Below, piece by piece: positions 36,914 to 46,358 of a stretch of 64,000 nucleotides of DNA; position 1 is the stretch's first letter, and every line of letters starts with the position of its first letter. Under the pieces are notes generated by a model, which saw nothing but the letters and a program-made list of their open reading frames with translations, searched no databases and was not told the DNA's origin. Source of the DNA: Burkholderia sp. GAS332. GTDB taxonomy: Bacteria; Pseudomonadota; Gammaproteobacteria; Burkholderiales; Burkholderiaceae. The position numbers and the translations under genes are program-made. The stretch is from NCBI GenBank assembly GCA_900142905.1, contig FSRV01000002.1:3472001-3536000 (forward strand), in the 5' to 3' direction.

Positions 36914-36943
36914 AAAGACGGGCTTCGGCCCGTCTTTTTTTGT
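36914..36943 (+). terminator. Intrinsic terminator of the Rieske oxygenase gene
   Basis: AAGACGGGC-TTCG-GCCCGTCTT, followed by a T-run. Stem and UUCG-type tetraloop are perfect. Confidence 0.92.
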
Positions 36944-37038
36944 TTAGACTATCAGTATCGTTCGGCCATTCGCTAACGGCGCCAAGCCGCCGGGCGAGCG
37001 CCGCAACCGCCCGCTTCGCAACCATCGTGCATGGGATT

Positions 37039-37102
37039 GGAGTCAGTGCTATGGGGCTGGAGTAAGCGCTAAAGCGCTAACTCCAGCCGACACGCTAACT
37101 CC
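37039..37102. repeat. Four copies of a GGAGTyAGyGyTA element upstream of sseA
   Basis: GGAGTCAGTGCTA (37039) and GGAGTAAGCGCTA (37059) are direct copies 20 bp apart; AGCGCTAACTCC (37073-37084) and CACGCTAACTCC (37091-37102) are inverted copies. The middle two build a 34-bp near-palindrome (37055-37088). The set ends 19 bp before the sseA start. Confidence 0.6.
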
Positions 37103-37121
37103 GGTCGACCTAGGAGACGTC

Positions 37122-37991
37122 ATGCCGCACACTCACTACACCACCCTCATCTCCGCGACCAACCTCGCGGAACGGCTAGCCGCCGCGCCGGGCAGCGTGT
37201 TCGTCATCGATTGCCGTTTCGATCTCGCCGACACCGAGGCGGGCGAGAAAGCCTATCTGGACGGGCATTTGCCGGGCGCGCATTATCTGCACCTCGATCG
37301 CGATCTGTCGGGGCCGAAGACAGGCACCAATGGCCGCCATCCGCTGCCGGATCGCGCACGGCTGGTGGAGACGCTGGAATCCCGCGGACTTAAGCAGGGT
37401 CAACAGGTGGTCGCTTATGACTCGCAGGGCGGCATGTACGCCGCGCGCGCATGGTGGCTACTGCGCTGGCTTGGCCATGATGCGGTTGCGTTGCTCGACG
37501 GTGGATTGCAAGCCTGGCAGGCCGGCAACCACCCGCTGACACAAGACGCGCCGGCGCAGAACACAGGCGACTTCAAAGCGGGCGCGCCGCTTTCTGTCAC
37601 CGTCGATGCGCAGACCGTCGAGCGCAATCTCGGCACGAAAGAACGCGTCGTGGTCGATGCGCGCGCGAACGATCGCTATCGCGGCGAGAACGAAACGCTG
37701 GATCGCGTCGGCGGCCATATTCCTGGCGCGCTCAACCGGTTCTTCAAGGACAACCTCACCGCCGACGGCCGCTACAAACCGGCCCACACGCTGCGTGAGG
37801 AATTCCATGCGTTGCTGGGCGACACGTCGCCGGAACACATCGTGCTGCAATGCGGCTCGGGTGTGACGGCGTGCGTGAACGCGCTCGCGATGGAGATCGC
37901 CGGCATGCATGGCGCGGCGCTGTATGCGGGATCGTGGAGCGAATGGAGTTCTGATCCGAAGCGGCCGGTTGCAACGGGTCCGAATCCTTAA
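37122..37991 (+). CDS. sseA: 3-mercaptopyruvate/thiosulfate sulfurtransferase
   Basis: A 289-residue two-domain rhodanese that moves a sulfane sulfur from 3-mercaptopyruvate (or thiosulfate) to a thiol or cyanide. The catalytic cysteine is C244 in the loop CGSGVTA, the form associated with mercaptopyruvate preference; the N-terminal domain is the usual inactive copy (YDSQGGMYAARAWWLL). It is expressed alone between two terminators, with a repeat array in its upstream region. TAGGAG precedes the start. Confidence 0.92.
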   Translation: MPHTHYTTLISATNLAERLAAAPGSVFVIDCRFDLADTEAGEKAYLDGHLPGAHYLHLDRDLSGPKTGTNGRHPLPDRARLVETLESRGLKQGQQVVAYDSQGGMYAARAWWLLRWLGHDAVALLDGGLQAWQAGNHPLTQDAPAQNTGDFKAGAPLSVTVDAQTVERNLGTKERVVVDARANDRYRGENETLDRVGGHIPGALNRFFKDNLTADGRYKPAHTLREEFHALLGDTSPEHIVLQCGSGVTACVNALAMEIAGMHGAALYAGSWSEWSSDPKRPVATGPNP

Positions 37992-38018
37992 GCACGCTAT
38001 CAAGCAAGACGAATAGCG

Positions 38019-38063
38019 AAAAGGCCGTGGCCGCTTTCCAGCGACCACGGCCTTTTTCTTTCT
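38019..38063 (+). terminator. Intrinsic terminator of sseA
   Basis: AAAGGCCGTGG pairs with CCACGGCCTTT around a 14-nt loop and is followed by TTTCTTTCTTT. Confidence 0.9.
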
Positions 38064-38126
38064 TTAAACCGAGCGCATCGGCACACCGTTATGGTGAGTC
38101 AATGAAGGTATCGAACGCGCGTGCCT

Positions 38127-38999
38127 TTATGCGACGCCATGCTGCTTGAACCACACCAACGCACGTCGCCAGCCATCCTCGGCATCGGCCTTCTTGTAGC
38201 TCGGCCGGTAGTCCGCGAAAAACGCGTGGCCCGCGTCGTCATACACGACGAATTGCGAGCCGCGCCCCGCCTGCGGACCCTGCGCGATGGCCTGCTTCAT
38301 CTGCTCGAGCGTGTCTTGCGGGATGCTTTGGTCCTGACGGCCGTATAGACCCAGAACCGGCGCATGCAACTGTGCCACCTCATCGAGCGGATTGGCGGGG
38401 GTCATCGCGGTTTTCTGGCCCGTTACGCGCCCATACCAGGCTACGCCCGCCTTCAGCCGCGGATTGTGCTCGGCATATAGCCACGCAATCCGCCCGCCCC
38501 AGCAGAAACCGTTCACACCCAGCCGGTTCAGATCGCCGCCGTGTTCGCCGGCCCACGCGACGGTTGCGTCGAGATCGCCCATGACCTGCTCGTCCGGCAC
38601 CTTGCTGACCAGTTGCTCGTTGAGCTGTTGCATGCTCGTGTACACGGTCGGATCGCCCTGCCGCTCGTACAGATTCGGCGCGATCGCCAGATAACCCTGT
38701 TGGGCGAAACGCCGGCACACGTCGGCGATATGCTCGTGCACGCCGAAAATCTCGTGCACGACGATGATCACCGGCAAGTGCGTCTTGCCCTTGGGCTGCG
38801 CGCGATAAGCCGGCACCAGCGTGTCGCCTGAATGCACGGCTATCTCGCCGGCTTCAAGGCCGTCGCTATCGGTATGGATGGTTTGCGCCGACACCGGCAG
38901 CACGGCTGCGGCGAAACCGGTGCCGAGCGCGGCCTTAATGAAGGTACGCCGATTGAAAGGAACGTGGGGAACCAGGCTGTCGATGTCGGGTTTCAGCAT
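38127..38999 (-). CDS. Dienelactone-hydrolase-family protein with Tat signal
   Basis: A 290-residue alpha/beta hydrolase of the DLH family. The catalytic set is visible: Cys in GFCWGG, Asp in GRQDQSIP and His in DAGHAFF. The N-terminus has a twin-arginine motif (RRTFIKA) followed by a hydrophobic stretch ending PVSAQ, so export through Tat to the periplasm is likely, unlike cytoplasmic ClcD-type enzymes. The ATG at 38999 has AGGAG at proper distance. True substrate unknown; lactone or ester hydrolysis is the class function. Confidence 0.85.
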   Translation of the reverse strand: MLKPDIDSLVPHVPFNRRTFIKAALGTGFAAAVLPVSAQTIHTDSDGLEAGEIAVHSGDTLVPAYRAQPKGKTHLPVIIVVHEIFGVHEHIADVCRRFAQQGYLAIAPNLYERQGDPTVYTSMQQLNEQLVSKVPDEQVMGDLDATVAWAGEHGGDLNRLGVNGFCWGGRIAWLYAEHNPRLKAGVAWYGRVTGQKTAMTPANPLDEVAQLHAPVLGLYGRQDQSIPQDTLEQMKQAIAQGPQAGRGSQFVVYDDAGHAFFADYRPSYKKADAEDGWRRALVWFKQHGVA

Positions 39000-39089
39000 G
39001 TGGCGCTCCTCGAATGAAGGTTGGATGCAACAGAATACGCCTCGCACGCATCCTGTTGCACTTGCAACCTTATCGAGCGCGGTCAGCCG

Positions 39090-40439
39090 TCAGTGCAGCT
39101 TGACCCGCGGCAGCGTGGTGCGCCGCAACCAGTGCGCGAAGGTGTCGAGCACCATCCGCGCATAGCCGTGCAGCGCGGCGATATGCAGCCTGTACAACGA
39201 CATGTACATGAAGCGCGCGAACAGCCCTTCGATCAGCATATTGCCGCCGATCACCCCGCCCATCAGATTGCCGACCGCGCTGAAGTGCCCGAGCGACACC
39301 AGCGAGCCGAAGTCACGATAGGTAAATTCGGGCAGCGGCTTGTTCTCGAGCCGGGCCGCCAGCGCCTTCATCAGGAAGCTTGCCTGCTGGTGAGCCGCTT
39401 GCGCGCGCGGCGGCACGTTGCGCTCGTTGCCCGGCCATGGGCAAGCCGCGCAATCGCCGAGCGCGAAAATGTTGTCGTCGACTTCGGTTTGCAGCGTGCG
39501 GCGCACGATGAGTTGCCCCAGACGGTTGACCGGCAGGCCGTCGAGCTCGCTCAGAATGGCGGGTGCCTTAATGCCCGCTGCCCACACCGTCAGATCGGCG
39601 CGCACGGTTTTACCGCTGGCCGTGCGGATCATGCCGGGCGCGACCTCGGCCACCGTCTCGCCGATCATCAGCTTCACGCCGAGCTTGGTGAGCAATTCGG
39701 CGGTGGCCGTCGACACACGCTCCTGCAAGGCCGGCAAAATGCGCGGCCCCGCCTCGATCAGCACGATGCCGACGTCGTGGCGCGGATCGAGCTTATGCAA
39801 GCCGTACGCGGACAGCACCTGGGCCGTATTGCGCAACTCAGCCGAGAGTTCGACGCCCGTCGCGCCGCCGCCGACGATGGCCACCTGGATGCGCGGCTCG
39901 GAGGAAGTCGACGTGCCCGAGGCCGCTTCGACCGGTTCATGCACCTGATGCTCCGCGCGCATACACGCCGCGATCAGCCGTTTGCGGAAACGCTCCGCCT
40001 GGCTGACCGTATCGAGCGCGAGAGAAAACTCAGATGCGCCCTTCACGCCGAAGAACGCCGTGGTGCTGCCGATCGCGATGATCAGCGTGTCGTATTCGAG
40101 TTGGCGTTCGGGTAGCAGTTCTGCGCCATCGTCGTCGAGTACCGTACCGAGCGTGAGACGCTTGTTCGCCCGGTCCAGACCGGTCAGATCGCCTTGCTGA
40201 AACTCAAAGCCGTGCCAGCGCGCTTGCGCCGCGTATTCGAGTTCCTGGGTGAACGGGTCCATGCTGCCGGCTGCCACTTCATGCAGCAGCGGCTTCCAGA
40301 TATGGGTTGGATTACGGTCCACGAGCGTCACTTGCGCGTGCACACCACCTTTGTTCTTGTGGGGCGAATAGCGGTCGCCTAAGCGTGTCGCCAGTTCCAG
40401 CCCCCCCGCGCCCCCGCCAACGACGATAAAACGATGCAT
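39090..40439 (-). CDS. ndh: NDH-2-type NADH:quinone oxidoreductase
   Basis: A 449-residue FAD protein with two dinucleotide folds: FIVVGGGAGGLELATRLG for FAD at the N-terminus and AIVGGGATGVELSAEL for NAD(P)H near residue 170. Conserved FALGDCAACP and a C-terminal amphipathic/hydrophobic stretch (LFARFMYMSLYRLHIAALHG) fit a peripheral membrane type-II NADH dehydrogenase that reduces quinone without pumping protons. GGAGAG precedes the ATG at 40439. It reads in the same direction as polA, 176 bp downstream of it, probably under its own promoter. Confidence 0.88.
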   Translation of the reverse strand: MHRFIVVGGGAGGLELATRLGDRYSPHKNKGGVHAQVTLVDRNPTHIWKPLLHEVAAGSMDPFTQELEYAAQARWHGFEFQQGDLTGLDRANKRLTLGTVLDDDGAELLPERQLEYDTLIIAIGSTTAFFGVKGASEFSLALDTVSQAERFRKRLIAACMRAEHQVHEPVEAASGTSTSSEPRIQVAIVGGGATGVELSAELRNTAQVLSAYGLHKLDPRHDVGIVLIEAGPRILPALQERVSTATAELLTKLGVKLMIGETVAEVAPGMIRTASGKTVRADLTVWAAGIKAPAILSELDGLPVNRLGQLIVRRTLQTEVDDNIFALGDCAACPWPGNERNVPPRAQAAHQQASFLMKALAARLENKPLPEFTYRDFGSLVSLGHFSAVGNLMGGVIGGNMLIEGLFARFMYMSLYRLHIAALHGYARMVLDTFAHWLRRTTLPRVKLH

Positions 40440-40615
40440 TGAACTCTCCGTGTTTGCCGATGGGTTATGCGTCGCGACGGCGCGCATCAAACATGAAGCG
40501 CGCCGTCCGTCCTAGCGATTGTCCGCGAGCGGTACGGGTTGTCACAAGCTATCAATACGCATATGTGACATGCGCACGACGTTATCGCCTATCCAGCGCC
40601 CCCGTCACACGCACG

Positions 40616-43357
40616 TCAATGCGCTTCTTCCCAGTTCAGGCCCGCACCCACTTCAGCGACCAGCGGCACTTTCAGCGCGGCGACACCGCACATCAGTTCC
40701 GGCAGCCGCTTGCGTACCTCGGACAATTCTGCGTCCGGCACTTCGAGAATCAGTTCGTCGTGCACCTGCATGATCATGCGCGTACCGACCTTCGACTCTT
40801 CGATCCACTTCTGCACCGCGATCATCGACAGCTTGATCAGGTCAGCCGCCGTGCCTTGCATCGGCGCGTTAATGGCCGCGCGCTCGGCTGCCTGACGGCG
40901 CGGACCATTGCCGCCGTTGATCTCCGGCAGCCACAGGCGGCGGCCGAACGCCGTTTCCACGTAACCCTTGGCCTTCGCGCTCAGACGCGTTTCGTCCATA
41001 TATCGCGCGACGCCCGGATAGCGCGCGAAGTAGCGGTCGATATACAGCTTGGCCGCGTCGCGCGTAATGCCGAGGTTCGCGGCAAGACCGAATGCGCTCA
41101 TGCCGTAGATCAGGCCAAAGTTGATGACCTTCGCTACGCGCCGCTGATCGTTCGACACTTCGAGCGGCGTCACGCTGAAAATTTCCGCGGCCGTGGCGCG
41201 GTGAATGTCTTCGCCTTGCGAGAACGCACGCAGCAGGGATTCGTCGCCGGAAATGTGCGCCATGATGCGCAGCTCGATCTGCGAATAGTCAGCAGAGACG
41301 AGCTTGTGGCCCGGCGGGGCGATAAACGCCTCGCGAATGCGGCGGCCTTCGGTGGTGCGTACGGGAATGTTCTGCAGGTTCGGATCGTTCGACGCGAGGC
41401 GCCCCGTGACCGCCACCGCCTGGGCATAGTTCGTATGCACACGGCCGGTTTGAGCGTTGACCATGCGCGGCAGCTTATCCGTATAGGTCGATTTCAGCTT
41501 CGACAAGCCGCGGTGTTCGAGCAGGATTTTCGGCAGCGGGTAGTCTTCGGCAAGCTTTTGCAGCACTTCTTCGTCAGTAGACGGCGCGCCGCTCGGAGTC
41601 TTCTTGACCACCGGCAATTCAAGCTTCTCAAAGAAGATCTGACCAATCTGCTTCGGCGAACCCAGATTGAATTCACCGCCGGCCAGCACGTACGCTTCGC
41701 TTTCCAGTTGAATCAGACGCGTGGCGATTTCGCTGCTTTGCGCGCGCAGCTTGTCCGCGTCGATCAGCACGCCGGTGCGCTCCATCTTGCGCAAGACGCG
41801 CGAGGTCGGCACTTCGATGTCGCGATACACGTAGTCGAGCGTCTTCTCCGCGGCCACTTGCGGATATAAGGCCTGATGCAGACGCAAGGTGATGTCGGCG
41901 TCTTCCGCCGCGTATTCCGCGGCCGTTTCCAGCGCGACTTCGTCGAAGCCGATTTGCGACGCGCCCTTGCCCGCAACCTCTTCGTACTTGATCGTCTTGA
42001 TGCCGAGATGGCGCAGCGCGAGGCTGTCCATGTCGTGCGTACGATGCGATTCGAGCACGTACGATTCCAGCAGCGTGTCGTGTTCGACGCCGCGCATTTC
42101 GATGCCGTAGTTCGCCAGCACCTGTTCGTCGTACTTCATGTGCTGGCCGACTTTCTTGTGTTCGGCGCTTTCCAGCCACGGCTTGAGCTTCGCGAGGACT
42201 TCGTCGCGCGGCAGTTGCACGGGTGCGTCAGGACCGCGATGCGCGAGCGGCACATAAGCGGCATAGCCGGGTTCGACCGACAACGACAGGCCCACGATTT
42301 GCGCGGTCATCGGGTCGAGCGAGGTGGTTTCGGTATCGAACGCGGTCAACTCGGCGGCGTTGATTTTCTCAAGCCAGGCGTCGAACTGTTCCCAGCTCTG
42401 CACGGTGTCGTAGTGACGTTCGTGATCCACGGTGAGCGCCGGCGGCACATCGGTCTCCGGTCCCTCCACCGCTTCCGCGCTTTCCACTTCGCGCAGCCAG
42501 GTCTTGAAACCGTTGCGCGTGAACACGTCGCGCAGTTCCTCGCGCGATTCGGGCCGGCTTTGCAGGCTTTCTTCGATCGAGACGATATGGCCAGTCAGAT
42601 CGCATTGGCGCTCGACGGTGACGAGTTTCTTCGCCATCGGCAGAAAATCGAGCGCACGTCGCAGATTGTCTCCTACCGCACCTTTGATCTCATCTGCATG
42701 TGCGACGATGCCATCGAGGGTTTCGTATTGCGTCAGCCATTTGATCGCCGTTTTCGGCCCGCATTTTTCGACGCCGGGCACGTTGTCGACGGTATCGCCG
42801 ATCAACGACAGGTAGTCGATGATGCGCTCCGGCGGCACGCCGAATTTGGCGATCACGCCGGCGCGGTCGAGCTTCTCGTTAGTCATCGTATTGATGAGGG
42901 TGACATGATCCGACACGAGCTGCGCCAGATCCTTGTCCCCAGTCGACACGATCACATTCATACCGCGCTTTTCCGCTTCGGTGCTGAGCGTGCCGATCAC
43001 GTCGTCAGCTTCGACGCCTTCGATCATCAAGAGCGGCCAGCCGAGCGCGCGCACGGCGACGTGAATCGGCTCGATCTGACGCGAGAGATCGTCCGGCATC
43101 GACGGGCGATTCGCCTTATAGTCAGCATACCAGTCGTCGCGGAACGTTTTGCCCTTGGCGTCGAACACGCAGGCGCTATACTCTGCTGTGACTTCCTTGC
43201 GCATGCGCCGCAGCATGTTGATCATTCCGTAGAGCGCACCCGTTGGACCACCTTCGGGCCCGCGCAGATCAGGCATCGCATGGTAGGCCCGGTACAGATA
43301 ACTCGAACCGTCGACCAATAGCAGGGTCTTACCTTCAAGGCTTCGTTCTTCAGGCAT
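40616..43357 (-). CDS. polA: DNA polymerase I
   Basis: A 913-residue repair and Okazaki-fragment polymerase with all three domains: 5' nuclease (LLLVDGSSYLYRAYHA, STGDKDLAQLV), an apparently intact 3'-5' exonuclease (TAFDTETTSLDP carries the D-x-E pair) and the family A polymerase (motif A SADYSQIELR, motif B RRVAKVINFGLIYG, motif C MQVHDELILE). The start MPEERSLEGKTLLLVDGSS matches relatives. Its ATG is one base from the ATG of the divergent LOG gene, so its promoter must lie within that gene. Confidence 0.98.
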   Translation of the reverse strand: MPEERSLEGKTLLLVDGSSYLYRAYHAMPDLRGPEGGPTGALYGMINMLRRMRKEVTAEYSACVFDAKGKTFRDDWYADYKANRPSMPDDLSRQIEPIHVAVRALGWPLLMIEGVEADDVIGTLSTEAEKRGMNVIVSTGDKDLAQLVSDHVTLINTMTNEKLDRAGVIAKFGVPPERIIDYLSLIGDTVDNVPGVEKCGPKTAIKWLTQYETLDGIVAHADEIKGAVGDNLRRALDFLPMAKKLVTVERQCDLTGHIVSIEESLQSRPESREELRDVFTRNGFKTWLREVESAEAVEGPETDVPPALTVDHERHYDTVQSWEQFDAWLEKINAAELTAFDTETTSLDPMTAQIVGLSLSVEPGYAAYVPLAHRGPDAPVQLPRDEVLAKLKPWLESAEHKKVGQHMKYDEQVLANYGIEMRGVEHDTLLESYVLESHRTHDMDSLALRHLGIKTIKYEEVAGKGASQIGFDEVALETAAEYAAEDADITLRLHQALYPQVAAEKTLDYVYRDIEVPTSRVLRKMERTGVLIDADKLRAQSSEIATRLIQLESEAYVLAGGEFNLGSPKQIGQIFFEKLELPVVKKTPSGAPSTDEEVLQKLAEDYPLPKILLEHRGLSKLKSTYTDKLPRMVNAQTGRVHTNYAQAVAVTGRLASNDPNLQNIPVRTTEGRRIREAFIAPPGHKLVSADYSQIELRIMAHISGDESLLRAFSQGEDIHRATAAEIFSVTPLEVSNDQRRVAKVINFGLIYGMSAFGLAANLGITRDAAKLYIDRYFARYPGVARYMDETRLSAKAKGYVETAFGRRLWLPEINGGNGPRRQAAERAAINAPMQGTAADLIKLSMIAVQKWIEESKVGTRMIMQVHDELILEVPDAELSEVRKRLPELMCGVAALKVPLVAEVGAGLNWEEAH

Positions 43358-43358
43358 T

Positions 43359-44102
43359 ATGACTAAGAGAAAAGTGATTCCGAGTCTGCGATCACTCGCA
43401 GATCAAGAGCGCGCAACGGCTAAGAAGGCCCGCGCATCGTGGCAGATGTTCACGATTATGGCAGAGTTTATCGAGGCGACCGAGTACCTCTCGGAGATTC
43501 GTCCGGCTGTCAGCATCTATGGCTCAGCGCGCCTGAAACCGAACTCGCCGTATTACAAACTCGCCACGCAGATCGCACGCAAGCTGTCGGACGCAGGCTT
43601 CGCGGTCATCTCGGGCGGCGGCCCCGGCATTATGGAAGCGGCCAACAAGGGCGCTCATGCAGGCAAGGCGCCTTCGGTCGGCCTGAACATCGAACTGCCG
43701 CACGAGCAATCGGGCAATCAATGGCAGGACATCTCGCTGCGCTTCCGCCATTTCTTCACGCGCAAGGTCACGTTCGTGAAGAACTCGGATGCGGTGATCG
43801 TCATGCCGGGCGGCTTCGGCACGCTGGATGAACTTGCCGAAGTCCTGACGCTGATTCAGACCAAGAAGTCGCGCCACGTGCCGATCATTCTGGTGGGCGG
43901 CGAGTTCTGGGAAGGCCTGCTTGCGTGGTTCAAGAACTCGCTCACGCCGATGGGCCTGATCAATCCGACGGATATGGACTTGATGCAAGTGATCGACGAT
44001 CCGGACCAGGTGCTCGAAGCGGTGTTGAAGTTCTACGAAGACCGTGAAGAAGTTGAGCCGCATCCGGCCAAATCGGATGACGACCGGATGTTCTATCTGT
44101 GA
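43359..44102 (+). CDS. LOG-family (TIGR00730) Rossmann-fold protein
   Basis: A 247-residue protein with the LOG/lysine-decarboxylase-like signature GGGPGIMEAANKGA and PGGFGTLDELAEVLT. Proteins with PGGxGTxxE release free base from nucleoside 5'-monophosphates, as in cytokinin activation; the bacterial housekeeping role is less clear. The N-terminal KVIPSLRSLADQERATAKKARASWQMF is conserved in relatives, which supports the start at 43359 even though only one base separates it from the polA start. It is convergent with the following LysR gene. Confidence 0.88.
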   Translation: MTKRKVIPSLRSLADQERATAKKARASWQMFTIMAEFIEATEYLSEIRPAVSIYGSARLKPNSPYYKLATQIARKLSDAGFAVISGGGPGIMEAANKGAHAGKAPSVGLNIELPHEQSGNQWQDISLRFRHFFTRKVTFVKNSDAVIVMPGGFGTLDELAEVLTLIQTKKSRHVPIILVGGEFWEGLLAWFKNSLTPMGLINPTDMDLMQVIDDPDQVLEAVLKFYEDREEVEPHPAKSDDDRMFYL

Positions 44103-44189
44103 TGCTGGAACTTCGCGCCCCCGTGCGCGAAGTAAGTGCGCCAAATAAGCGTGCGATGTTCCATATGCATTGAGCAACGCGCGCGAGTT

Positions 44190-45107
44190 CTAGCGGGCGG
44201 CCTCCAGGTCGCTCGCTTCCACAACATCAGTCTGATCACCCTGCGCTTGCAGCCATTCGCAGAATTGCGCCACGAGCGGCGCCTGCGCGACCTCCCGCCT
44301 CGCTACCCACCAATAGCCGCGCGCATCAATGCGCGGGCCGGCCAACGGCACGATGAGCCGTCCCGATGCCAGCTCGTCCGCCAGCAAGGGCAACGGACCG
44401 AGCGCCACACCGAGGCCATCCACCGCAGCCTGCAAGGCCAGATAGAAGTGATCGAACGACTGCTTCTTCCGGCATTTCGCCGTGACGCCTGCTGCCGATA
44501 ACCAGTTGCCCCACGCATCGGGCCGCGTGTCCGAATGCAGCAGCACGTGCTTGGCGAGATCGTCGGCCACCTTGATCGGCGAGCGTTGCAGGAGCGCGGG
44601 ACTACAGACCGGAATCTCGCTTTCGCCAAGAAAATGGCCGCTCACGCAGTTCGGCCAATGCGCCGGACCGCGACGCACCGCGACGTCGAAGCTGTCCAGC
44701 GTTTCGACCGGTGCGTTTGAAGTCGACAAGCGCAACTCCACATTGGGCACCTTGCGCTGGAACTGATGAAGCCGCGGCAGCAGCCATTTCATCGCAAAGG
44801 TCGGCAGCGCATTCACCCGCAGCACATGGACGACGCCCGTATCGCGCAGTTGATCCGTAGCCAGCGCGATGCTGTCGAACGCGGCCTGCACGGTGGCCAG
44901 ATAGCGGCGGCCGTCGTCGGTCAGACGCACGCGCTTGCCACGGCGATGGAACACCTGCACGCCGAGCCATGTTTCAAAAGCCGCGACTTGCCGGCTAATT
45001 GCACCGTGCGTCACATGCAATTCGTTCGCCGCGGCGGTGAAGCTTTCATGCCGCGCGGCAGCTTCGAAGGCACGCAGCGCCGGAAAAGGAGGAAGATTAC
45101 GAGCCAT
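44190..45107 (-). CDS. LysR-family regulator (GcvA-like) beside chromate transporter genes
   Basis: A 305-residue LysR protein starting LPPFPALRAFEAAARHESFTAAANELHVTHGAISRQVAAFE, the GcvA-like pattern, with LLHSDTRPDAWGNWL in the effector domain. It diverges from a two-gene chromate transporter with a 97-bp gap, so it is the probable regulator of that pair. The effector is not known; LysR-type control of short-chain chromate transporters is not generally described, so the link rests on geometry. Confidence 0.84.
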   Translation of the reverse strand: MARNLPPFPALRAFEAAARHESFTAAANELHVTHGAISRQVAAFETWLGVQVFHRRGKRVRLTDDGRRYLATVQAAFDSIALATDQLRDTGVVHVLRVNALPTFAMKWLLPRLHQFQRKVPNVELRLSTSNAPVETLDSFDVAVRRGPAHWPNCVSGHFLGESEIPVCSPALLQRSPIKVADDLAKHVLLHSDTRPDAWGNWLSAAGVTAKCRKKQSFDHFYLALQAAVDGLGVALGPLPLLADELASGRLIVPLAGPRIDARGYWWVARREVAQAPLVAQFCEWLQAQGDQTDVVEASDLEAAR

Positions 45108-45204
45108 GCTTGTGATTCTAGATCACAAAGGCGCGCGCAAAAATCGTTTTGCCCAGAGGCAGTTCGGCGCTAACCTCCTGAGCTTGAACTGGAAGCTTGG
45201 CGAT

Positions 45205-45774
45205 ATGGATCACGATCTCACCTCAACCGAGGCCGTACTGGCACCCGCGCCCACATTGCGGGAAATTTTTGGCGGCTTTCTTGGCCTCGGGCTGATCTCG
45301 TTCGGCGGCGCACTGCCGCTGGCGCGGCGCGCCGTGGTCGACCAAAGGCGCTGGCTGACCGGCGCGGAATTCACCGACTTGCTGGGCTTGTGCCAATTCT
45401 TGCCGGGCGGCAACGTGATCAATCTTTCGGTGGCGATCGGGATGCGCTTTCGCGGCGTGCCGGGTGCGCTAGCCGGTTTGCTCGGGCTGATCGCGGGGCC
45501 TTCGCTGGTCGTGATCGGCCTTGGCGTGCTGTACGAACACACGCAAAACAACCCGCACGTTCGCCATCTGTTTGCCGGTCTCGCGGCCGCGGCGTCCGGC
45601 CTGCTGATCTCGATGGCCGTGAAAATCCTGCTGCCGTTGCGCAATAAACCGATGGCCGCGCTTATCGCAGCGCTCGGCTTCGTCGCGATCGCGATCATGC
45701 GCCTGCCGCTTCTGCCAACGATGCTGGTGCTCACGCCGCTCAGTATCTACATCGCGTCGAGGGCCGCACGATGA
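45205..45774 (+). CDS. chrA: Chromate transporter, short-chain subunit 1
   Basis: A 189-residue membrane protein equal to one half (one CHR domain) of a full ChrA antiporter. The CHR signature FLGLGLISFGGALPLARRAVVDQRRWLTGAEFTDLLGLCQFLPGGNVINLS is complete in pattern. Short-chain CHR proteins are encoded as pairs with opposite membrane topology and act together to expel chromate. Its stop overlaps the next start (ATGA). The ATG at 45205 is used; the frame is open earlier across the LysR gene. Confidence 0.9.
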   Translation: MDHDLTSTEAVLAPAPTLREIFGGFLGLGLISFGGALPLARRAVVDQRRWLTGAEFTDLLGLCQFLPGGNVINLSVAIGMRFRGVPGALAGLLGLIAGPSLVVIGLGVLYEHTQNNPHVRHLFAGLAAAASGLLISMAVKILLPLRNKPMAALIAALGFVAIAIMRLPLLPTMLVLTPLSIYIASRAAR

Positions 45775-46301
45775 ACGACACGCTCATTTCTCTTGCCATT
45801 ATTTTCAGTCAGCTTTCGTTGCTGGCGTTCGGTGGCGGCAATACGATTCTTCCGGAGATGCAACGCCAGGTGGTGGATGTGCACCACTGGATGCCGGCCA
45901 GCGAGTTCAGCGCGCTGTTCGCGCTCGCGCAAGCGGCGCCGGGGCCGAACCTGATGATCGTCACGCTGATCGGCTGGCACGTGGCGGGTTGGGCGGGGAT
46001 GCTGGTGACGTCAGTGGCGAAGTTCGGACCGTCGTCGATCGTGACGATTCTTGCGCTGCATGCGTGGGACCGGTTCAAGGACCGTCCGTGGCGGCGTTAC
46101 GCGCAAATGGGGTTGGTGCCGGTGACCGCGGGCATCGTCGCGGCGAGCGCGGCCCTGATCGCCGAAGCGTCGAACCCGACCGCGATTGCGTGGGCAATCT
46201 GCGCCTTTACCGCTGTGCTGGCGCTGAAGACAAGGATTCATCCGCTGTGGCTACTCGCGGCTGGAAGCTTGATCGGGCTGACGGGGGTTGGGCAGTTCTA
46301 A
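45771..46301 (+). CDS. chrA: Chromate transporter, short-chain subunit 2
   Basis: A 176-residue second CHR-domain protein (LLAFGGGNTILPEMQRQVVDVHHWMPASEFSALFALAQAAPGPNLM). It overlaps the upstream partner by four bases, so the two are made in equal amounts as needed for a heterodimer. About five membrane helices are predicted by eye. A sulfate/chromate specificity cannot be read from the sequence alone. It is convergent with amn, 57 bp away. Confidence 0.9.
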   Translation: MNDTLISLAIIFSQLSLLAFGGGNTILPEMQRQVVDVHHWMPASEFSALFALAQAAPGPNLMIVTLIGWHVAGWAGMLVTSVAKFGPSSIVTILALHAWDRFKDRPWRRYAQMGLVPVTAGIVAASAALIAEASNPTAIAWAICAFTAVLALKTRIHPLWLLAAGSLIGLTGVGQF

Positions 46302-46358
46302 ACCGGAGATCAGGCTTGCGTGCGAGCGCAAACAACGCTCGCTCGCAAACCTAAGCGC

